From: Desulfatitalea sp.
GTDB taxonomy: Bacteria > Desulfobacterota > Desulfobacteria > Desulfobacterales > Desulfosarcinaceae
NCBI GenBank assembly: GCA_018224505.1
Contig: JAGTVD010000434.1
Span: 1-24,003 of the forward strand
Reading direction: 5' to 3'
Length of the DNA stretch: 24,003 nucleotides
Positions 1-8,130 of this stretch are shown here, piece after piece. Under the pieces are notes generated by a model. The model was not told the origin of the DNA. It made no database searches and worked only from the letters and a program-made list of their open reading frames with translations. Position 1 is the first letter of the stretch. The number at the start of each line of letters is the position of its first letter. Made by a program: the position numbers and the translations under genes.

Positions 1-101
1 CAGGAATCAGCCGTAACGAATTGGCTCATAAGATCTACTCACTTGGGGTCATCAAGAAAAATGTTTAAAATGACATGCGAATCTACAAGAAGGCCTTTCA
101 T
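1..101 (-). pseudogene. PIN-domain (VapC-like) toxin, broken and cut by window edge
   Basis: On the - strand an ATG at 101-99 overlaps the antitoxin stop codon (ATGA), the usual translational coupling of antitoxin-toxin pairs. The first 20 codons read MKGLLVDSHVILNIFLDDPK. This matches the N-terminus of PIN-domain ribonucleases, where the Asp of the VDS motif is the first metal-binding acidic residue. Codon 21 is TGA (41-39), where this family usually has Trp after the DP-x motif. Either a TGG-to-TGA nonsense change or a one-base frameshift has interrupted the gene. The rest lies beyond the left edge, so it cannot be seen whether the downstream part is intact. PIN toxins cleave RNA and are neutralised by the antitoxin encoded just upstream. 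The identification rests on 20 residues plus context. A sequencing error at the TGA is possible. Confidence 0.6.
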
Positions 102-325
102 TTATCAGTCCTCGTTAACGCAATAATTTCATCTGTGGTCATTTTAACGGTCGCAGAGCCACGCAATTTTGCAAATTTTTGAATGGTAGCATTGCCCGCT
201 TTCCGTTTTACCAAAAAGATTCGACCTTCCTCCTCGACAAAATCGATTTCTGTGGCAGGGGTTATCCCCAATTTTTCGCGAATATGTTGGGGAATTGTGA
301 CTTGACCTTTTGTGGTTACGCGCAT
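98..325 (-). CDS. AbrB/MazE/SpoVT-type antitoxin (VapB-like)
   Basis: This 75-residue protein starts MRVTTKGQVTIP, the signature of the looped-hinge-helix (SpoVT/AbrB, MazE) DNA-binding fold, which dimerises through swapped hairpins. That fold occupies about residues 1-45. The C-terminal ~30 residues would wrap the partner toxin. The start ATG (325-323) has a strong GGAGG 6 nt upstream on the - strand. Its stop overlaps the start of a PIN-domain toxin, so it is the antitoxin of a VapBC-like module. The upstream inverted repeat and promoter (separate entries) suggest that it represses its own transcription. The toxin is apparently broken, so the antitoxin may now be an orphan. It is unrelated to the T6SS genes and transcribed away from them. 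Confidence 0.85.
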   Translation of the reverse strand: MRVTTKGQVTIPQHIREKLGITPATEIDFVEEEGRIFLVKRKAGNATIQKFAKLRGSATVKMTTDEIIALTRTDK

Positions 326-331
326 CGTTTT

Positions 332-381
332 ACCTCCAGTTATATGTATTACCGGTAATAGTAATACATATAACTGGAGGT
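332..381. promoter_or_regulatory. Perfect inverted repeat, probable antitoxin operator
   Basis: Two arms, 332-352 and 361-381, are exact reverse complements over 21 bp with an 8-nt centre (353-360). The left arm contains, on the - strand, the GGAGG ribosome-binding site of the AbrB-type antitoxin. The right arm fills most of the spacer of its predicted promoter. Palindromes of this kind are the usual binding sites of AbrB/MazE-fold antitoxins, so autoregulation is the natural reading. In the mRNA the left arm alone cannot fold. A transcript starting upstream of 381 could form a hairpin hiding the ribosome-binding site. Confidence 0.7.
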
Positions 382-387
382 CGTCAA
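358..387 (-). promoter_or_regulatory. Possible sigma70 promoter of the antitoxin-toxin operon
   Basis: On the - strand TTGACG (387-382, five of six consensus bases) is followed after 18 nt by TACTAT (363-358, four of six). Transcription would start near 350 and give a leader of about 25 nt before the antitoxin ATG. The operator palindrome overlaps the spacer and the first bases of the -10 box, so a bound antitoxin would block RNA polymerase. This is prediction from pattern only. Confidence 0.45.
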
Positions 388-1051
388 TTCAACTGTTAGT
401 ATCGAACGAAAAGCTCACCCGGCGCGGCATAGCGGGCCGGGATCGGGTGCAGCGCCATGAGGTTACTCGGATTTTCTTTCTGGTGGCGAATGGAAAGGTG
501 CCTGCGAATGAATATCGAAACTACGGGCAACCAGGTACCCGTCTGAAAAAAGAAGTCGACCAAAAAGCCGACATCTTTTATGATGACCTCAGTATTGTAT
601 TTAGCGATTTCCTTCGGGTCTCCTGCTTTTCAAAATGTGGCTATTATCGGGAAAAAATGCTTGACTTCGAAAACCTGGATATGTATCAATCGGGCGATTT
701 CGAATATCTTGAACTGTACCCAAAGTAACGAAATCAATATTTGAGTGGCTCCTCGAAAGTTCGGCTTCGGATCAACGGTAGAATATTGTTAATAGAACCG
801 GCTCTGGCGTGTTAGCGCGAACGGGCTTGTGGACGTGTGTTCACATGCGACGTTGCGGTGAAGGATCTTGATGGTCTTCTCCGGGCGCAGCTTGATTCGT
901 TTCCATTCTGATTTTTTAGAAAACAATCGGTGAAGAATGAACTTGCTTCGATATTATGGAGCAGGCAAGGATGCTCCTCGCACTTTGGCGATGGATTAAA
1001 GGCGCGCATGGAATACGATCATCTTTTTTGCGAGCCCTGAGGGAGAAGATC
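388..1051. other. Gap with no convincing gene; AT-richer than the T6SS locus
   Basis: A + strand frame stays open through this stretch to a TAA at 726-728. Its 5' part runs through the antitoxin gene and the palindrome in antisense, there is no ribosome-binding site for an internal start, and I recognise no family. The segment from about 395 to 728 has fairly gene-like codon choice (tail ...SGDFEYLELYPK), so a decayed or unknown short gene is possible. From 729 to about 1035 I see no gene. Any promoter for the T6SS operon should lie here. I looked for a sigma54 element (GG-N10-GC) and a good sigma70 pair and found neither. Confidence 0.4.
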
Positions 1052-1621
1052 ATGAAATGGATGATACGGTTTTTAATTGTATTCGTTATTCTATTATCGG
1101 GCTCGGGATGTGCGCCGGTCATCATAAAACCGCATTGGGGTTTTGAAAAAGAAGCGGTCAGGATCCACGTGCGGGCGGATCACCGGCTGAACATGTATAA
1201 CGGACGGGCGCATACCCTGTACATCTGCATCTATCAACTCAAGACGCCCAATGGGTTGGATCAGCTGGCCCAGGACCAGGACGGGATCCGCCAGTTGCTC
1301 GAGTGCCGTTTGTTTGATGACAGTGTGGCGGTGGCCAGCAGCAAAGTCATCCATGCCGGCGAGCATCTCACCATGATCATGGATCGGGCGGAGAAAGCGC
1401 GACACCTGGCCATTGTGGCCGGCTATTCGGCCGGTTTGATCGGGGATCGGGTGGTGCGTCGCCATGCGTTTCAAAGTGGCAAGCACAAAGAGGGCTATTT
1501 CAAAAAGGAGTATCGGTGCCTGCCCTGCGAACTCAATGTCGAGTTGATGTTGGGGCCCTATCAGATCGAAAACAGCCACATTATGCCCAACCAACCGGAA
1601 TGCAGCGATGAGTGCGAATAA
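1052..1621 (+). CDS. tssJ: T6SS outer-membrane lipoprotein TssJ
   Basis: TssJ is the lipoprotein that anchors the TssJLM trans-envelope complex in the outer membrane. The frame stays open upstream of 1052, but this ATG has a GAGGGAG site about 6 nt upstream and starts a clear lipoprotein signal peptide: MKWMIRF, a hydrophobic stretch, then LLSGSGC with the lipidated Cys at residue 20. Ala follows the Cys, which favours the outer membrane. The lipobox is imperfect because position -3 is Gly. The segment LYICIYQL (about 57-63) matches the beta-strand signature of the TssJ sandwich domain. Length is 189 aa, about family size. Oddities are a CLPC motif at 156-159 and a tail with Cys184 and Cys188. 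It is first in the T6SS operon and overlaps tssK by 14 nt. Confidence 0.9.
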   Translation: MKWMIRFLIVFVILLSGSGCAPVIIKPHWGFEKEAVRIHVRADHRLNMYNGRAHTLYICIYQLKTPNGLDQLAQDQDGIRQLLECRLFDDSVAVASSKVIHAGEHLTMIMDRAEKARHLAIVAGYSAGLIGDRVVRRHAFQSGKHKEGYFKKEYRCLPCELNVELMLGPYQIENSHIMPNQPECSDECE

Positions 1622-3044
1622 CCCCCTTTCGTCGGACGTCCTCGACCACCCGGCCAAACCGATTTTTTGGCAGGAAGGTCTGTTTTTGCAGCCGCAACAC
1701 TTTCAATGGCAGGATCTTTACCTGCAGTCCCAGATCGATCCGTTGCATCGTTACCTGCAACCTTCGTTCTGGGGTGTGGGCCGGTGCGCGATCCATGAGG
1801 AGGCACTGTCCAACAGCGTGTTCAATGTGCTGGCGGGCGAGTTCCGTTTCCGCGATCAAGCCCATGCCATCTATCCCGGCAACGCGGTGCTCGAAACGCG
1901 CAACTTCGAGACGGTTTGGAGGGACCGTGGAAAGCCGTTCACGGTCTATCTGGGAATTCGCAAATTGTCCCCGGAGGGCAAGAATGTGTCCGACCCCAAG
2001 CAGTTCGAGTCTCTTTCCCTGATTCCCACGCGCTACGCCGCCGACCGGGATGCCGAGATGCTGGCCGATTTGTATACGGATGGCGAGCAGTTGCCCATCG
2101 AGCGGATGCGTTACGTGCTGAGGATTTTGTGGGAGGAAGAGGTGGAAAGCATCGGCGATTATGAGGTGATGCCCATCGCCCGTCTGGAGAGCCGGAAAGG
2201 GGAGGTGGTCACGATGCCGGATTATATCCCGCCGGTGCTTTGTCTGTCGGCCGGCGATGCCTTGATGCAGAATTTGAAAAGCATCAGCGAGTTGATCGGT
2301 TCGACCGCCAATCGACTGGAAGGTTACAAAAAAGACCGGGGGGTGCATACCGCCGAGTTCGGCACCAAGGACATGGTGTTCATGCTCACCCTGCGCACCC
2401 TGAATCGCTTTTCGCCGGTGTTGCGCCACATGCTCGGACAGGCGAATGCGGTGCATCCCTGGGCGGTCTATGGTCTGTTGTGCCAGCTCATCGGCGAGCT
2501 TTCCACTTTTTCCGCCAAAATAAACCTGATCAATATTGCCAAGGACAGCCCGTTTTACCTGCTCGATTACGATCATGTGGCATTGACCCAATGTTTTAAA
2601 CGGGCTCGGTACATTCTGGCGCGGCTGATGGCGGATATCGCCTCGGAGCCGGAGTATGTCACGCCGCTTGTCTACAACGGCCAGCATTTTATGGCCGAAT
2701 TGTCCCGCAAGTTGCTGCAGGGCCGCAAACGATATTTCCTGGCGGTGGAGACTGAAGCCAATCAGGAGCAGGTGATTGTCGAGCTCGAAAACCAGGCCAA
2801 GCTCAGTGCGCCGAAACATCTGCCCATGCTGATTTTGCAGTCGCTGCGGGGTATCGAGTTGAAGCACATCGCTCAACCGCCGCCCGAGCTGCCCCGCAGG
2901 AGCATGGGCACCTACTTCCAGATCAATCATAAGAACCGCCTGTGGGCCACGGTGGGCGAGGAGCAGAAGCTGGCACTCTCGTGGGATACCCGGCCCAAGG
3001 ATGTCAAGATCGAATTGATGGTGGCCGGGCGGGAGGAGACGTGA
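1608..3044 (+). CDS. tssK: T6SS baseplate subunit TssK
   Basis: TssK is the trimeric cytoplasmic adaptor that links the TssEFG baseplate wedges to the TssJLM membrane complex. The N-terminus carries the family hallmark WQEGLFLQPQHFQ (residues 21-33), and the remainder shows the conserved TssK layout of an N-terminal shell, a helical middle and a C-terminal domain. At 478 aa it is slightly longer than the usual ~440-450. The ATG at 1608 lies inside the end of tssJ (14-nt overlap), which implies translational coupling. No strong ribosome-binding site is visible there. An additional short frame at 1612 is only an overlap artefact. tssL follows 4 nt downstream. Confidence 0.95.
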   Translation: MSANNPLSSDVLDHPAKPIFWQEGLFLQPQHFQWQDLYLQSQIDPLHRYLQPSFWGVGRCAIHEEALSNSVFNVLAGEFRFRDQAHAIYPGNAVLETRNFETVWRDRGKPFTVYLGIRKLSPEGKNVSDPKQFESLSLIPTRYAADRDAEMLADLYTDGEQLPIERMRYVLRILWEEEVESIGDYEVMPIARLESRKGEVVTMPDYIPPVLCLSAGDALMQNLKSISELIGSTANRLEGYKKDRGVHTAEFGTKDMVFMLTLRTLNRFSPVLRHMLGQANAVHPWAVYGLLCQLIGELSTFSAKINLINIAKDSPFYLLDYDHVALTQCFKRARYILARLMADIASEPEYVTPLVYNGQHFMAELSRKLLQGRKRYFLAVETEANQEQVIVELENQAKLSAPKHLPMLILQSLRGIELKHIAQPPPELPRRSMGTYFQINHKNRLWATVGEEQKLALSWDTRPKDVKIELMVAGREET

Positions 3045-3048
3045 CGGG

Positions 3049-3720
3049 ATGCGGTTGATCGACTGCTTTATGGAGCTGATCGTGTATGTGGTGCACACGG
3101 TTCGACACATCGGCCAGAATCAGCCCGATGCGGATCGTGTCAAGGAGCATATCGACCTGTTGCTCGACAAAAGCGTCAAGTGCATGGTGGCGGCCCATAT
3201 ATCCGACGAAGACTACACCTACGCGCGGTTGTCGGTGTGCGTGTGGATCGATGAAGCGTTGATGAACTCAGCCTGGGAGCACAAGTGGCAATGGCAGAAG
3301 CATCTTTTACAACGCCGCTATTACAGTATCACGGACGGCGGCCAGGAGTTTTTCGACCGTCTCGACAAATTGGGCCACGAGGACCGGGATGTTCGGGAAG
3401 TGGCGTATTACTGCCTGACCCTGGGGCTGGCCGGCCGTTATGTCGAAAAGGGTGACGCCGTGGTGCTTGACCATTTGAAGGCCAAAAACCTCAAACGCCT
3501 GTTCGGTAGCTCTGTCGGCGCACCTACGCTCGAAAATCGGCAACTGTTTCCCGAGGCTTACCAGAAGCAATCCGGTGCGCCGCTGCGCAAAGAAAAGAAC
3601 AACGCCTTCAGGGCATTGCCGCTATTGATCGGCCTGGTTCCGGTGGGCCTGTTTTTTGTACTACTGGCGGTTTACCACATTCTTCTAGACACCGATCTGG
3701 CCAGATTCGCCGCGATGTAA
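3049..3720 (+). CDS. tssL: T6SS inner-membrane protein TssL (DotU/IcmH family)
   Basis: TssL partners TssM in the inner membrane and contacts TssK, recruiting the baseplate. The 223-aa protein has the DotU-family cytoplasmic helical domain, including the conserved WIDEALMNSAW stretch around residues 66-76. It ends in a single C-terminal transmembrane helix at about 188-208 (LLIGLVPVGLFFVLLAVY). No OmpA/peptidoglycan-binding extension is present, so this is the short form, and peptidoglycan anchoring would need another protein. The ATG is 4 nt after tssK. A GGAGGAG sequence at 3032-3038 in the tssK end serves as ribosome-binding site. A small hairpin follows the stop. Confidence 0.93.
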   Translation: MRLIDCFMELIVYVVHTVRHIGQNQPDADRVKEHIDLLLDKSVKCMVAAHISDEDYTYARLSVCVWIDEALMNSAWEHKWQWQKHLLQRRYYSITDGGQEFFDRLDKLGHEDRDVREVAYYCLTLGLAGRYVEKGDAVVLDHLKAKNLKRLFGSSVGAPTLENRQLFPEAYQKQSGAPLRKEKNNAFRALPLLIGLVPVGLFFVLLAVYHILLDTDLARFAAM

Positions 3721-3743
3721 ACCCCAAGTTGCAACATTGGGGT
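3721..3743 (+). other. Short hairpin between tssL and tssM
   Basis: ACCCCAA at 3721-3727 and TTGGGGT at 3737-3743 pair perfectly over 7 bp around a 9-nt loop, starting directly after the tssL stop codon. There is no T-run after it, so it is not a normal intrinsic terminator. It could be an mRNA-stability or processing site that sets the tssJKL to tssM ratio, but that is inference. Confidence 0.4.
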
Positions 3744-3809
3744 AAATTGACTTGTACCTTTTGCACCACCCATGTGTCGCTAACAACACCGGGTAAGCGT
3801 GAAACGCCC

Positions 3810-6800
3810 ATGCGAAAAAACAAGGTGTCCAAAATTCTGAAAATGATTCTGGTATTGGCCCTGGTGGTGTTGGTTGCGCTGCTGGCGTGGGCGCTCGTGC
3901 TCTTTGTGATGGGCATGAACATCCAGTGGTGGGCCAAGGCCATGGTCCTGACCTGCCTGGCGGCTACGGTGGTAATCATCCTTCTGTTGCGCAAGCTGTG
4001 GCTCAAACGCCGGGAGATGCGATTTGTGGACGGCATCGTCGGTTCCGACATGCCGGGGAACATTTCGGTCATCGACGACGCTTCCCGGGAGCTGCGCCGC
4101 AGGTTCAAGGAGGCCGTGGCCACCTTGAAAAAATCTCACCTGAGAGGGCAGGGCAATCCGCTCTACGTGCTGCCCTGGTATCTGATCGTGGGCAAAAGCG
4201 GGTCGGGCAAGTCCACGGCCATCAAGAGTGCGCGGCTGCCCTCGCCCTTCGGTGACATCAACCGCATTTCGGGTATCGAAGGCACCCGCAACTGCGACTG
4301 GTGGTTCTTTGACGATTCGGTGGTCATCGACATTGCCGGCCGCTATTCCGTGCATCGCAATGAGGCGCTGGACCGCAACGAGTGGCTCTCCTTTCTGGAG
4401 CATTTGACCAAGTACCGCAAAAAAGAGCCGATCAACGGCGTCATCGTCACGGTCGAAGCCGACCAACTGCTCCAGGGCGATTTGGAAAAGATCGAGGAGG
4501 AAGGCCGGACGATTCGCAAGCGCATCGATGAGGTGATTCATGTGATGGGGGCCAAGTTTCCCATCTATTTGATGATTACCAAATGCGATTTGATTTTCGG
4601 TATGGATCGGTTTTGCCGCTTGTTGCCCGAAAGCGCCCGGGACCAGGCCCTGGGGTTGATGAACCACGACGGGGAAACCGATGTGGCCGCGCTGGTGGAC
4701 AATACGTTGGACACCCTGGTGGACAAGCTCAAGGATATCCGACTGATTCTGGCCAATAAGGAAGAGGTGTGCGACCGGCACTACGTTGAGCCGGGCGTGC
4801 TGCTTTTTCCGGAAGAGATGGCCCGTTTGCGCAAGGGCCTAATGGTGTTTTGCAAGGGCGCATTCAAGGACAACCCTTTCCAGGAACTGCCGCCCCTGCG
4901 CGGGATATACTTTTCCAGTGGTGAGCAGGCCGGCCGGCCGATGGCCAGCCAGGCCGACGCCACCGGTCAACTGGGCAGCCAGGAGTTGCCCGGCACGGGC
5001 CATGGGTTCTTTCTGCACGATTTCTTTGCCAAGATTCTGCCCGCCGACCGCGCCCTCTATGCCATGACCCGGCGTGCACGCGAGTGGCATCGGCTTACCC
5101 ACAACCTGTGGCTGACCGGGTTCGTCACGGTGGTGCTGATCTTTTGCATTCTGCTGACTCATTCATGGAATGAGAACAAAAGCGCGATCAATGCCGTTGC
5201 GCCCCAGTTTCAGAAAACCATACTATTCCATGACGATCCCATCGCCGATATCGGTCTGATGGCGGCGTTCGGCCAGCAAATCCATAAGATCGAACAAATC
5301 AATGCCAACTGGCGGACGCCGCGACTGGGCCTCAAAGCCAGCATCAAACTGGAAAGGGAGCTGAAGCAGCGCTACAGTAAACGGTTCCATGAGCATTTCG
5401 ACGCACCCATCAACGGCCGCATCGAACGCCATTTGGCAAACGGCGGATGGGAACAGAACCATTACGAGCCGGCCGTGCGCTACATCCCTTTTATCGCCCG
5501 GCGCATCAACCTGATCAAGGCGATGCTCGGCGGTGCCGACGCGTCCCAGTTGGCCCGGATGCCGGATCCGGATTACGGCTTGATGATTCTTGGTGATGAG
5601 CGTCGATCACTGCCCGGCGATGTGCTCGACCGTTACAAGGACGCCTATATTCACTACCTGCTCTGGCAGAAGGAGACCGATGCCCTCAACCGGACCCTGT
5701 CCGGCATGCGGCGTTTGCTGGATAACTATTTCGGTGAAAAGGAGGGCGACCTGCGCTGGTTGACCCAGTGGGCCGACAGCCATTTGCGGGACCAGGCCGT
5801 CACCCTGCGCGCCTTCTGGGGTGGACCGGCCTCGGAGGGCCCCGAGGTCTCGGTCGGTCCGGCATTCACCCTCGAAGGGCGCAAACTGATCAGCCGCTTC
5901 GTGATTGAGGAGCTGGATGCGGCCGTGGACGGTTCCTTGCGGATTCTGCAACCCAAGGAGCAGTTCGCCGTGTGGTATCAGGATGTTTACTACGGTGCCT
6001 GGATGAATCTGTGCCTGGGATTCCATCAGGGGCGCAAGCTGTTTGCAACCGACCGCGAATGGGATGTCGTGCTGGAACGGCTGGCGGGTGATGGCAACCC
6101 TTACATAGACCTGCTGGACACCATGGCAGTGGAGCTGTTTCCCGTGGGCAGTGAGGACGTATGGCCCGGTTTGAAGCCGACAGACGCCAACGAGGAAAAG
6201 TATGGAGAGTGGTTGGCGTTGGTGCGCCGCTTCGGCATCTTGCGACATGCCGCCGCTGGTGAGGGGCTCAAAGACAATCCGTTGATGAAGCAGGTCGAAC
6301 GAAAAATGTCCGGCCGAACCCGCGTGGCCGCCAAGATTGCCTTGGGCGCCATGGATGAGAGTCAGCTGGCCAAATCCCTGGAGGCATACAAGGCATACGA
6401 GACGGCCATTGCAGGCTTTGCCGGTATCAGCGCTTCCAGGCAGTTTGCCTACCAGGTGGCGCGGACCGGATTTGAGGACAACCCGGCCGCCGCCAAGTCG
6501 CCGCTCTACCAGGCTGCCAAGGCCGTGGACGGACTCAAGGCGGTCATGGGTCAAAACCGCCAATCGGCATCCAATCCCAGTGATCGCAAACACCCTTTCT
6601 GGTGTCTGCTCCAGGAGCCCCTGGATTTTTTGTGGCAGTTCAGCGTGATTCAGGCCGGTTGCCACTTACAGCAAGTCTGGGATGAGGAGGTGATTGTCAA
6701 GATTCAAACGATACAGGATCGTCACCAATTGTCGGAAGCGTTGTTCGGTCATCAGGGGCTTCTGGCGCGATACATGAACGAATATGCCCGTCCGTTTGTC

Positions 6801-7382
6801 CAACAAAGCTCCAGCCGGGGTTATTTTGCCCGGCAGCGGGAAAAGGCCGCCATCCCTTTCCAAGCCACTCTCTTCAAGTACCTGCACCAGGGGAGAAACT
6901 GGGAAGCGTTGTCCGCCGGCAGTCGACAAAGTCATGCCGTCGCAGTCACCGCCCTTCCTACCGGGGTGAATCCGGAGGCCAGAATAAAGCCCTATATGAC
7001 GCGGTTGGTACTAGAAGGAATCGAGGGTCCCACCATCCTGGAGAACCGGCAATTCCCGGTCGACCGCACGTTTATCTGGTCGTCCACCAATGATGGCAAT
7101 GTGGTGCTCCAGATCCTCTTTGAGAACATGACGTTGACCAAGCGCTACAGCGGCTATTGCGCCTTCGGCAAGTTTCTCAACGATTTTGCCACCGGGTCGA
7201 AACTGTTCCCGGCCGAGGAATTCCCCGAACACTTGCCGGCGTTGAATCGCATCGGCGTGCAAACCATCGAAGTCTCTTTTCAATTGCAGGAGAACCAGAC
7301 GCGTCCGGTGATGCGGATGTTGGGTGCGGTACCCGGTGGTCCGCCACGCAGAATCATCAGCTGCCCAAGACCGACGGGATAA
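3810..7382 (+). CDS. tssM: T6SS inner-membrane protein TssM (IcmF family)
   Basis: TssM spans the inner membrane and periplasm, joins TssL to TssJ and forms the channel arms of the membrane complex. The 1190-aa product has two N-terminal transmembrane helices (about 11-34 and 44-62). A cytoplasmic NTPase-like domain follows, with Walker A GKSGSGKS (128-135), a DIAG motif at 174-177 where families usually have DTAG, and TKCD (257-260). A third transmembrane helix lies at about 434-453, then a long periplasmic part ends with the IcmF C-terminal domain. I chose the ATG at 3810 (MRKNKVSK). The frame is open to a TTG at 3729, but that start lies in the hairpin and would add 27 unlikely residues. 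tagF begins 7 nt after the stop. Confidence 0.95.
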   Translation: MRKNKVSKILKMILVLALVVLVALLAWALVLFVMGMNIQWWAKAMVLTCLAATVVIILLLRKLWLKRREMRFVDGIVGSDMPGNISVIDDASRELRRRFKEAVATLKKSHLRGQGNPLYVLPWYLIVGKSGSGKSTAIKSARLPSPFGDINRISGIEGTRNCDWWFFDDSVVIDIAGRYSVHRNEALDRNEWLSFLEHLTKYRKKEPINGVIVTVEADQLLQGDLEKIEEEGRTIRKRIDEVIHVMGAKFPIYLMITKCDLIFGMDRFCRLLPESARDQALGLMNHDGETDVAALVDNTLDTLVDKLKDIRLILANKEEVCDRHYVEPGVLLFPEEMARLRKGLMVFCKGAFKDNPFQELPPLRGIYFSSGEQAGRPMASQADATGQLGSQELPGTGHGFFLHDFFAKILPADRALYAMTRRAREWHRLTHNLWLTGFVTVVLIFCILLTHSWNENKSAINAVAPQFQKTILFHDDPIADIGLMAAFGQQIHKIEQINANWRTPRLGLKASIKLERELKQRYSKRFHEHFDAPINGRIERHLANGGWEQNHYEPAVRYIPFIARRINLIKAMLGGADASQLARMPDPDYGLMILGDERRSLPGDVLDRYKDAYIHYLLWQKETDALNRTLSGMRRLLDNYFGEKEGDLRWLTQWADSHLRDQAVTLRAFWGGPASEGPEVSVGPAFTLEGRKLISRFVIEELDAAVDGSLRILQPKEQFAVWYQDVYYGAWMNLCLGFHQGRKLFATDREWDVVLERLAGDGNPYIDLLDTMAVELFPVGSEDVWPGLKPTDANEEKYGEWLALVRRFGILRHAAAGEGLKDNPLMKQVERKMSGRTRVAAKIALGAMDESQLAKSLEAYKAYETAIAGFAGISASRQFAYQVARTGFEDNPAAAKSPLYQAAKAVDGLKAVMGQNRQSASNPSDRKHPFWCLLQEPLDFLWQFSVIQAGCHLQQVWDEEVIVKIQTIQDRHQLSEALFGHQGLLARYMNEYARPFVQQSSSRGYFARQREKAAIPFQATLFKYLHQGRNWEALSAGSRQSHAVAVTALPTGVNPEARIKPYMTRLVLEGIEGPTILENRQFPVDRTFIWSSTNDGNVVLQILFENMTLTKRYSGYCAFGKFLNDFATGSKLFPAEEFPEHLPALNRIGVQTIEVSFQLQENQTRPVMRMLGAVPGGPPRRIISCPRPTG

Positions 7383-7389
7383 TGCGATC

Positions 7390-8106
7390 ATGAACAGTCG
7401 TATGCAATGGAATTGGTTTATATGGGGAAAGCATCCCGGCGTTTCAGACTTTATCTTCGCGGGGTCCCAAACACCTCTGTTTCAGCGGTTCACCAAATGG
7501 GTGGACACCGGCTTTTCCAAGGTGGATCCGGCGTTGAAGAAGAAGTCGCGGCACTGCTCGTGGCGCTTTTGGACCCGCGGAACGGCCGATGCCGTGGTGT
7601 GCGGCCTGGTGCGTAACAGCTGCGACAGCTACGGCCGCAGTTTTCCTCTGTTGATTATGGGTACCGGCCTGCTCAAGGATTGGTCGCGCAACCGTTCCCT
7701 GCTGCCTTTTGCCTTCGAGTCCATCTGGAAAGGGCTCGAGTACGCGGCTGCCGCCCGCTATGACACTGTTAAAAGCTTGGATGGCGCCATGCAACTGATC
7801 GAGCCGCCGGAACCCTCGTGGCGACGCTACCAGGCGCGCATTCACAGCGCCGCCAATCTTTACACTCAGGAGCAATTCGATACCCAGAAAACGGGTAATA
7901 ATCGCCTTTACAAAATCGACTGCCGGCTGCCGGAAAACCTGCCCCGGGATTTGTGCTTCTGCAGCAACATGGTGGCCACCAACGACAACGGCGCCCCGAC
8001 GGCAGTTTTCATCGGCGAGACCGGTAACCGCATCGCGGTGGCCATGATCGAGGACATCCTCAAGCCGGCGGATTTCACCTGGTTGTGGTCGCTGCAGACG
8101 GAGTGA
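7390..8106 (+). CDS. tagF: T6SS-associated protein TagF
   Basis: This 238-aa protein begins with the family signature WGKHPGVSDFIFAG (about residues 9-22), equivalent to the GK-P--GDF motif of TagF/ImpM proteins. In Pseudomonas and Agrobacterium, TagF is a post-translational repressor that works through the Fha forkhead protein. No fha, ppkA or pppA lies in this window, so its role here is open. The upstream ATG codons of the longer frame lie inside tssM and lack a ribosome-binding site, so I chose 7390. ATG 7402 (MQWNWF) is an alternative. A three-codon mini-ORF (ATG at 7382) links the tssM stop to this start and might couple translation. Confidence 0.88.
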   Translation: MNSRMQWNWFIWGKHPGVSDFIFAGSQTPLFQRFTKWVDTGFSKVDPALKKKSRHCSWRFWTRGTADAVVCGLVRNSCDSYGRSFPLLIMGTGLLKDWSRNRSLLPFAFESIWKGLEYAAAARYDTVKSLDGAMQLIEPPEPSWRRYQARIHSAANLYTQEQFDTQKTGNNRLYKIDCRLPENLPRDLCFCSNMVATNDNGAPTAVFIGETGNRIAVAMIEDILKPADFTWLWSLQTE

Positions 8107-8130
8107 TCCTGAACTTTTTGAGGTGCATTG

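Noticed and set aside
395..420. GTTAG-type motif considered as an integron attC or attachment site
   Set aside because: No matching inverse core site or imperfect long palindrome typical of attC was found nearby.
740..1050. Sigma54-type promoter upstream of tssJ (TGGCGTGTTAGCGCG near 806)
   Set aside because: The GG and GC elements are 9 nt apart rather than the required 10, and the rest of the consensus is poor.
1581..3110. Long - strand open frame (509 codons) opposite tssK
   Set aside because: It is antisense to an unmistakable tssK, has no recognisable motif, and reflects the absence of stops opposite GC-rich codons.
3729..3809. TTG start giving tssM 27 more N-terminal residues
   Set aside because: The TTG lies inside a hairpin loop, has no ribosome-binding site, and the extension (Cys/Thr-rich) precedes a normal TssM N-terminus that starts at 3810.
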